DNA of 64,000 nucleotides from Voacanga thouarsii (Eukaryota > Streptophyta > Magnoliopsida > Gentianales > Apocynaceae). The notes under the pieces are model-generated. The model searched no databases, was not told the origin of the DNA, and saw only the letters and a program-made list of their open reading frames with translations. This document shows positions 56,884 to 64,000 of the stretch, one piece after another (within the stretch, counting starts at the first letter, position 1; the number at the start of each line of letters is the position of its first letter). A program made the translations under genes and the position numbers. The stretch is from assembly GCA_026120185.1 (NCBI GenBank), contig JANUWF010001937.1, forward strand, positions 2,728,001 through 2,792,000, in the 5' to 3' direction.

Positions 56884-57919
56884 TGTTGAGTATCTTAGGC
56901 TTGTATCATATACGACGCAGTGGAAAATAAAACGAGATACCATCCCAGGACTCGTCTATGTGTGGAAAACAAGACATAAAGATAATAAAGGTAACAGCTT
57001 TTTACCTTTATTTGATTGTCCAAAGAACAAAATTTCTTCTTCAAGACGAGGCGCGATCCAGCAATCCTCTTGTACAAACTCCACGTGGATTGAACGTCTA
57101 ACCACTATAATCAAAGTGTGTGATTATCTCTAACAGTAATCCACACAGAGGAATATTCAAGCACAAAAGTTTCCTGTTCTAGCAGAAAAAAAATGGCGGC
57201 TAGGGTTCATTTTCAAGAACAATCGTAAGAGAGAGAAGAAGAAGAAGGTTGGTTCATGGTGTCACGCCTTCAGCAAGGGTTTTGTGTATCTCTCCTCAAT
57301 GTTACACGAAAAATCCCTTCCCAAAACTGGGAATTCTAATCTTATTAGAATTCCCTAATTGTAATTGGAAATATCAAATTCTCACAATTACAATTTGGAC
57401 CATAAATTATAACTAATTGTAATTTATCCACAACAACTTTTCTTTCTCCCAATTAACCCCACTATGTTATTAAATAACATCTTGAGTATATAATCCTCTA
57501 TTGTGTGTGACCTATTAGGTTTTCCAGTCAATTAGTAGAGAGCATGAATTAATCCTAACGTCTTTGAGATTAATAATTCATAATTAATTAGAATTAATCC
57601 TATTAATTCTAATCAGGATTGGTTTATTAATTCATCAATTAATAAACCCATATTCCCATATCATGAGCGGTATCTAGCAACACATCATGACCACCCAAGA
57701 GTCCAGGAAGTCATGTTGCTTGACATGAACCCTTCAATAACAAACTACGGAATTAGTGCAAATTCCTTCCAGAATTAATTCTGGTCTGAATACAATAGTA
57801 CTTATACCAGGAACCCACTACTCTAGATGTATATCAAATGGAACCGTTTCCAATACACAATCGCCTTAGCCAAGGACTTTTCGAGTAGTAATTCCTACAA
57901 GTGGCCGTGAGATATTCGC
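56884..57919 (-). repeat. 5' LTR of copia A, truncated
   Basis: It aligns with 49305 onward (TGTTGAGTATCTTAGG, CGGCTAGGGTTCATTTTCA, TCACGCCTTCAGCAAGGG) as far as GGCCGTGAGATATTCGC, then stops. About 650 bases of the LTR (its U3 start) are missing. A further gap of about 60 bases lies near 57747. Confidence 0.88.
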
Positions 57920-59206
57920 TCATATACTCAACCAAGTTTTAAAATAAAATACCAATTCAACTTATATACACACATTTTGGGTAAGTATACCTATCTTCGA
58001 GTATAGAGTGTGGTTGATAAGTATAGAAGATTCCAAGGAAAAGACGCCACCTACCACTACTTTCTCCCTGGTTTCATTGTCCAATCAATCAAAATAAAGA
58101 AGTATAAACAACTAATTATCACAAAGAAAAATATACCCAATTTTCAAAATAAAGCCAAGAGATTACTAAGGCAAAATTAAAGTAGGAAAAAGGAGATTGG
58201 CCATACGAGTAAAGAGAGATCCCCATTTACATCCAAGCATCACAATCATTCAACCAAGTAATATCTAATTCAAGCACTATCAAGATTTTCCAAATAAATT
58301 AAAATTCACTCTTTCTCAAGTAATAAATATCCTACCCCTGAGCCCAATCCATAGATATCTTTATTCATATAAATCAAACCCAAGGATGCACAAAACTAAG
58401 GAAATCAAAATCCAAGCTAAAAAGCTATAGGATCCCTTTCTCTAAGTGACCCCATAACCTCATCTATCACCATGTTCTTCATCTCCCAAATTAATTTTCA
58501 AGTTCATCAAGGGGGAAAAAAATCTATTGGATCAAGATAAAAGGGAACCCATCTCATAAATTCTTTCTCAAGTTTAATACAAGATTCAATCCAATAAATC
58601 AAAACCTAAATGATAGATTACTCAAAATAGATAATAATAGATTAAAAAATAATCAAATACAAGAGTAATATAAGGTATAACCCTTTAATTACAATTCAAA
58701 TCAAATAGATCTAGAAACCACAAAGTTAAGTTACAAATAATGAAAACGAAGAACTCATAAACAAGGGCCCTTCGTCTTCTTCCTTTTGGGTGCCCCTTTT
58801 TCCTCTTCAAACCACCTTCAATATTCTCTTCTTGGCCTTCACTTGTGGTTCCAAGGGGTTTTCTCAGAGTTTTTCTTCTAATTTCTCTTGCCTCCCACTT
58901 TTTATCTTCAAAGAAAAAGAATATTTATGGGTTAGGTGGAAACCCCCCCCCCCAAATAAGCAAAACAAAATGTCATTTGCGATGTTGCACGGTGCTGGTG
59001 GAAAATGGATTGCACGTTGCCGTGCATGCTTGATGCTTTAGGTTTCTTTCAAAATGACATCATGGCTTTTGATTTCTTAATATGCTGTAAACGTGCATGA
59101 CGCCATGACTAGTAAGATGCACAACACCATTAGGCTTCAGGATCCCTACAATTTATGACTTCTTGACTTGCACAGTGCTATGCCGTATGGGATGTATAGC
59201 ACCATG
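57920..59206 (-). repeat. Gypsy-type LTR fragment (tentative)
   Basis: No coding match. The first 120 bases (ACTCAACCAAGTTTTAAAAT, GGGTAAGTATACC, CTTCGAGTATAGAG) follow the same pattern as the ends of the Tat-like LTRs (AGCCAAGTTTTAATTAAAAC ... GTATACTCTTC), so this looks like a more distant minus-strand LTR of that type. GC-richer modules at 58980-59200 (GCACGGTGCTGG, ACGTTGCCGTGCATGC, GACGCCATGAC) recall the U3 modules elsewhere. A 10-C run is at about 58948. It ends where copia B begins, with CCATG (59202-59206) as B's candidate target duplication. Confidence 0.5.
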
Positions 59207-61072
59207 TGTTAGATTTCGATTGTGCAAACCAGTTTACATGCAGCGAAAAAATGAAAAGAAATCTACTCAAAGGATCACTCGTATGTAATTAAAACGAATA
59301 ATGTGAAGGGAAGAAAACTTAATTACCTCAAAAACGTAGCTTTTAAATTTTTTTTTTCTGTGCGAATCTCCTTCAAAAGTCGATCCATTGAGCCACCAAA
59401 TTCCAGGAATAGGAATTTCTCTAATATTGATCCACACGAAGAACGTACTCAAAACCACCAAAATCTATGCTAGTAAAATATTGCTTGGTAGCTTTTTGAT
59501 CAATTTAATTGGGAAGAAATTGTTTTCTTTTTCTTTCAAAAAGAAAAAGGAGAAAAAACTTTATGTGTTGCATGTTAAAGCCCATAAACTTATGGCGGCA
59601 ATTTTCATATATATATATATAGAGAATAAAATTCTCTATTTTATGAATAGGAAACTAATTTCATTTTTTCCACAAAATAACAGCCAGAAGAAAGGAAAAA
59701 GAACGTGTAAGTTTCTTAATTCCTTTTAGGGAACAAAGAATTTTCTTTTCTTTTTTTCCCCTCTCTTTTCAATTATGGGCTTGGAAATTTCAAGAATTGC
59801 ATTATGTCCTATGAATTATAACAAGTTTTTAATTCACCTATAGGGATTTAATAATCGCAATTCAATCTCAAATAATTATAACACTTCATAATTAGCCCAT
59901 AATAATTATTTTTTCTAACACATTAACCCTATAATATTATCAAATAATATTTTGAATACAAATTCCTCTATTGTGCATGACCTACTAGGTTTTTCTAGTC
60001 ATTTGGTAGCTAATATGAATTAATTCTATCATGATAGAATTAATAATCATTTTGATAATTAGAATTAATTTCTTAATTCTAATTTGGACTAAATTTATTA
60101 ATTATCTAATTAATAAATATATATTTCACAGATCATGAGGGGTATCTGGTAATACATCATGACCACCCAAAAATCTAAAAAGTTAAGTAGTTTGACTTGA
60201 ACCTTTCAATAGTGAAACATTAGTGCAATACATTCCTTTTACCATACAATATCTTGTTTGGTTTAAAGTATGGAATTAGTGCCAACTCCCTCCAGAATAT
60301 TAATTAATCCTGGCCCGAATATTTAGTACTTGTTCCCGGAATCTATTACTCATCATGTGTATCAATTGGAACTATTTCCAGTACATAGTCACCTTAGCCA
60401 AGGACTTCTTGAGTAATGATTCCTACAAGCGGCCATGAGATATTCATTCCTATTATAAGAGTGGTGAATCATTTATTAATCCTCTCAACTACTTTCATTT
60501 ACTTCACGTTATATCCAATGTCCATCCCATAGGTGGTCTTGTAAGAACTCTAGATATTGGAATCAAAATACAATGCTTAGCAAACAAAGTACCTTGGAGT
60601 TCTCAAGGCTAAGGATACTTGCACATTTGCTATAATGAGATTCTATTACTGGCACTAAATAGTTATTCATATGATTATCTCATAGTTAGATCATCCAATG
60701 TACTTGTTCAAGTTGCAAGCATCCATGTGTTAACTTTGAGTATCACAATACTCACGGATGTGAGAACCATCGCTTGATCAAATCAAGAAGTATAACACGT
60801 GCTAATCTTAACGTATTAATGATGTCCTATCTCATTAATACTATGACTAGAGATAATTTAAGAACAAACACATTCTAGTGTGGTAGGAGCCTCACATCAC
60901 GATCTCTATCATGGTTTCCTCAACATAGTGTTTTTACTTGGGACTTTGTTTGACAATTTTTTATATACATGAACATATAGAATAAAGAAACCGAAAGATA
61001 AAAAATGTCTTTTATTAATTTAATGTGCAAAATACACTATATAAATAATTACTTGTTAGGACAATCCTAACA
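59207..61072 (-). repeat. 3' LTR of copia B
   Basis: 1866 bp, in plus orientation TGTTAGATTTCGATTG...GACAATCCTAACA. The best preserved copy of this LTR family in the window and the reference for D (41042-43916) and G (38866-40659). Confidence 0.92.
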
Positions 61073-61090
61073 ATCTCCCACTTGCACTAG
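61073..61090 (-). other. Polypurine tract of copia B
   Basis: The minus strand reads CTAGTGCAAGTGGGAGAT immediately beside the LTR. Confidence 0.92.
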
Positions 61091-61925
61091 ACCCAATCAT
61101 TCATGTATCTAATACCAAATGACTAAACATGACCACCATGTTTCTTTTGGGATGATGCCTTTGTAAGTGGATCAACTATATCCTGATCAGTGCGAACTCT
61201 CTCTATCTTTTACACTTTTCCTATCAATGATTCCATAAATCAAGTGATAGCACTCAAATTTAATACTTAACACGATTGTGACTCATAGTCATCATTATCA
61301 GTTTGAAAACTGGCATCAGTATATCATTTTAACTCATACTAAACCTTTTAGCACTTTGTCTATGTATTTAGACTATGGAAGACTAAGCAAACTCTTTTGA
61401 TCTATCTATATAGATCATTATTCCCAGAATATAAGCTACTTCCCCAAGGCCTTTCATGGAGAATTTGTTTGATGACCAAACCCTGATTGATTGTTGAATA
61501 GATACATCATTTCCTATTAGCAATATGTCATCTATATATAGTAATAGGAAAACAATTGCACTCTCACTTACCTTCTTGTATACATAAGGACCATTTACGT
61601 TTTGTTTGAAACTAAATTCTTTATTTATTTCATCAAAACAGATGTTCCAACTCCTAGAATCTTGATTTAGTTCAAATATGGACCTTTGCAGCTTGCACAC
61701 TTTAAGGATGTGTCATGTGCACTTCCTCAGTCAGATTTCCATTAAGGAAAGCTTTTTTCACGTCCATTTGCCAAATCTCATAATCATAATGAGCAGCAAG
61801 TTTTAGGAGTATCCTAATGGATTTTAGTATTACTACTGGTGAAAAAGTTTTGTCATGGCCAATACCTTATTTCTGACGATAACCTTTTGGAACCAATCGC
61901 GCCTTATAGGTAATCACTTTACCAT
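61091..61925 (-). pseudogene. Copia B reverse transcriptase (partial) with deleted RNase H
   Basis: RT at 61700-61383: CKLQRSIFELNQDSRSWNIC, FSFKQNVNGPYVYKKVSESA, LLLYIDDILLIGND with the catalytic Y-I-D-D intact, and GEVAYILGIMIYIDRSKEFA. After KRFSMS it jumps into text opposite NGYTDASFQ (61262-61345), as in copia G, and again from near SQS/FNL to YHLIYEIIDR. The RNase H catalytic core is therefore missing. Upstream RT text (AFLNGNLTEEVHM-like, opposite 61700-61925) is frameshifted. Confidence 0.85.
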
Positions 61926-63276
61926 CTATGTCGGTTTCTGCTTGCAAACCCATGTGCACTCTATGGGTTTTATCCCTTCAGGTAGATCAACTAAAGTCCA
62001 AACTTTGTTGTCATACATGGAATTTATTTCAGACTTCATGGCTTCAAGCCATTTGTCAGATTCTGAACTATTCAAAACTTCTTCGTAAGTGGTAGGCTCA
62101 TCTTTTTCTATGAGCGATACGTCATTGTGGTCAGTAATGAGAAATCCATATATCTTAGGTGCCACTCCTATTCTACTTGACCTACGAGATTCTTTTGTAG
62201 TAGAAGGTTCATCTATTTGATCAATAAACTCGGGATCAACTAGTTGATCATTATTTGTTTGGGCTTCTTGAACTTCACTAAGTTCAACCTTGCTCCTAAT
62301 ATCTCCCTTAAGCATGAATTCCTTCGCTAGGAAAATAACATGCCTTGAAACAAACACTTTGTTTTCAATAGAGAGATAGAAATAATATCCATGAGATTCT
62401 TTTGGATATCTAATAAACAAGCACTTGTCAAATTTATTTTCTAATTTGTCTGATTTTATCCTCTTCATATAAGCAGGACATTCCCAAATTCTCATGTGAC
62501 TTAGCTTTAGTCTTTGACCATAAAATAACTCAAATGGGGTAGTGTCAACTGCATTTGATGGAATTCTTTTAGTATGTAAATGGTGGTTTATAGTGCAAAT
62601 CCCTAAAATGATTTTAGTAGATCCACAAAAGCCATCAGGGATCGAACTATATCTAATAAAGTTCAATTCCTTCTCTCAGATACACTATTATGCTAAGGTG
62701 TATATGGCGGAGTCTATTGAGATAATATCCCATTATCTCTAAGATAACTTAGAAACTTATAACTTAACTATTCTCCTCCTAGATTGGATCTTAGAGTTTT
62801 AATACTCTTACCAAGTTGTTTTTCTACTTCAGTTCTAAATTCTTTGAACTTGTCAAAGGTTTCAGATTTGTATTTTATTAAATATAAATACCCAAATAGA
62901 GAATAATCATCAATAAAGGTAATAAAGTATTGATAACCCCCCTTGTATTAGTTCCAATATTTGCTTAGCCCTTTCCCCTTTCTTAAAAAAGAGGTTTTAT
63001 TCTTTTTTAGTAAGCAAGATTCACAAGTCTCATATTATTCAAAATCAAACGAGCTTAAGTCACCACACTTATGTAATTTCAAAATGCAATTCTTATTACA
63101 TGGCCTACACAACAATGTTATAAGTAGGATGGGTTTGTGTTACCTTTTCTTGGCGCTTTATTGTTTATATTGAGAACTTGATTTCTCATTTCTAGAACAT
63201 ATAAACCATTGATCAAAGTTGCAGTTCTATAATGGATATCATTTAATGAAAAAGAACAATTTTTATTCTTAAAATT
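61926..63276 (-). pseudogene. Copia B GAG-pre-integrase, integrase and start of RT
   Basis: The longest open copia reading in the window (62666-61926, 246 codons) covers the integrase C-terminal part and connector: VDTTPFELFYGQRLKLSHMR, KCLFIRYPKESHGYYFYLSI, SRRSSRIGVAPKIYGFLITD, YEEVLNSSESDKWLEAMKSE, then the RT start MYDNKVWTLVDLPEGIKPIE. The integrase core before it (opposite 62667-63060) and the pre-integrase region (opposite 63060-63276) are broken by stops and gaps. Confidence 0.85.
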
Positions 63277-64000
63277 TTAAAAAAATCTAAGCAAGTCTAA
63301 ATAAACAACTGAAATAATATTTTTAAATAAAACTGGTACATAACAACACTTTTGTAATTCTAGAATTAATCGAAATTGCAGGTGAAGATGATAAGTCCCT
63401 ACGACAAATGCAGCAACCTTTGCTCTATTTGTTATACGAAGGTCCACATCACCTTTCTCCAGCTTCCTACTACTCTTTAGTCCCTTATTATTGCACAAAT
63501 GAGATCCACATCTAGTATTCAATATCCATATCTCATTGTTAAAGACAATATTATTCTCAATCATAAATATACCAGGAGTAGAAGTAAAAATACTTGCAAT
63601 GTCTAAGTATTTAACATTCTCTAAGTAGCCTTTGCAGTTGTGTCTCCAGTGGCCCATTTTCTCACAATGGTGATATGAGCCTTCGACAGCTGTCTCCTTC
63701 TTCTTTACACCACCGTTAGATTTAATTGGATTCATCTTCTTCTTTTTGGAAACATTTTTCTTTTTAGAAGAAGGATTAACCAATAAGACTACACTATGTT
63801 CTTTCTTCATAGTAGACTCCACAGTCTTAAGAAGGTTGATCAACTCAGGTATTGTAGTCTTAATCTTATTCATCTAGTAGTTCATAACAAATTGTGAAAA
63901 ACTAATTGACAAAGATTGAAGAATTAAGTCTTTACTTAATTCGTGATCCATAGTAAACCCAAGTGACCCAAACTTCTCAATTAACCCTTGCATTTTAAGT
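63277..64000 (-). pseudogene. Copia B gag and protease (cut by window edge)
   Basis: The open stretch 63873-63277 reads NKIKTTIPELINLLKTVEST, a Lys-rich KKKNVSKKKKM stretch and the knuckle YHHCEKMGHWRHNC (first Cys of CX2CX4HX4C now Tyr). The protease site is WILNTRCGSHLCNN, where the family has D-T-G, so two of three catalytic-motif residues differ. Then KLEKGDVDLRITNRAKVAAF, LELQKCCYVPVLFKNIISVV. A stop at about 63873 separates it from earlier gag text opposite 63880-64000 (LGLTMDHELS-type). Confidence 0.85.

Larger units (their letters stand above)
49305..57919 (-). mobile_element. Copia element A, nearly complete
   Basis: Minus-strand Ty1/copia element: truncated 5' LTR (56884-57919), tRNA-Met primer site, about 2-kb leader, gag-pol (54900-51030), polypurine tract and full 3' LTR (49305-50999). 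Domain order gag, protease, integrase, RT, RNase H defines copia. It sits in the leader of copia D on its left. On the right its 5' LTR is cut off and followed by a gypsy-type LTR fragment, so D does not resume. I do not assign a named copia lineage. Confidence 0.88.
59207..64000 (-). mobile_element. Copia element B (3' part; continues beyond window)
   Basis: Minus-strand copia element: 3' LTR (59207-61072), polypurine tract, deleted RT/RNase H, integrase, protease and gag to the window edge. Its 5' leader and LTR lie outside. LTR family shared with copia D and G. Confidence 0.88.

Noticed and set aside
1..64000. Host genes, tRNA or rRNA genes, CRISPR arrays, bacterial operons
   Set aside because: No cloverleaf, rRNA or regular spacer-repeat pattern was seen. 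All coding similarity is to transposable elements, and TGGTATCAGAGC motifs are primer sites, not tRNA genes.

Overview
This window is plant nuclear DNA, most likely from pericentromeric or otherwise repeat-rich heterochromatin of a flowering plant; the species cannot be named from it. It is AT-rich and made almost entirely of decayed LTR retrotransposons of both superfamilies (Ty3/gypsy and Ty1/copia), plus one fragment of a CACTA DNA-transposon transposase. I found no host gene, no structural RNA gene and no CRISPR. Every recognisable protein match is to gag, protease, integrase, reverse transcriptase, RNase H, chromodomain or TNP2 transposase, and essentially all are broken by stops and frameshifts.

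Layout. Positions 1-11452 are a nest. A miniaturised minus-strand Tat/Athila-like element ('gag3') has a 5' LTR split by a plus-strand gypsy-like element 'H' (885-11368, gag and protease remnants only). H's own 5' LTR is split by a minus-strand Tekay-like solo LTR (945-6507), which is split by a plus-strand Tat-like solo LTR (993-2868). All three insertions have recognisable 5-bp target duplications. Copia element 'E' (+, 11453-15697) follows and is truncated in gag. Positions 16871-20905 hold two tandem minus-strand gag-only units (gag1, gag2) separated by a short LTR.

Positions 20906-41041 form a second nest. A CACTA TNP2 fragment (40660-41041) abuts copia 'G' (+), which is interrupted by copia 'F' (-). 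F's LTR carries a full-length chromodomain gypsy element 'K' (+, 24362-36455), with LTRs of 3328 and 3269 bp. Positions 41042-49304 are copia 'D' (-), cut by a Tat-like solo LTR (41170-42606) and a copia-like solo LTR (43994-45905). Positions 49305-57919 are copia 'A' (-), 57920-59206 is a gypsy-type LTR fragment, and 59207-64000 is copia 'B' (-), which leaves the window.

Points that stand out: (1) a paired GC-rich palindromic cassette recurs at fixed positions in unrelated families, in the LTR U3 of Tat-like and H elements and in the long leaders of copia E, F and A; (2) two gag-only units stop at the same codon, suggesting a non-autonomous gag lineage; (3) copia B and G share the same internal deletions in RT/RNase H, so a defective form was amplified; (4) copia leaders share a 17-codon upstream ORF.

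Boundaries marked by TG...CA ends plus target duplications are firm. Those inferred from loss of similarity between copies are accurate only to tens of bases.
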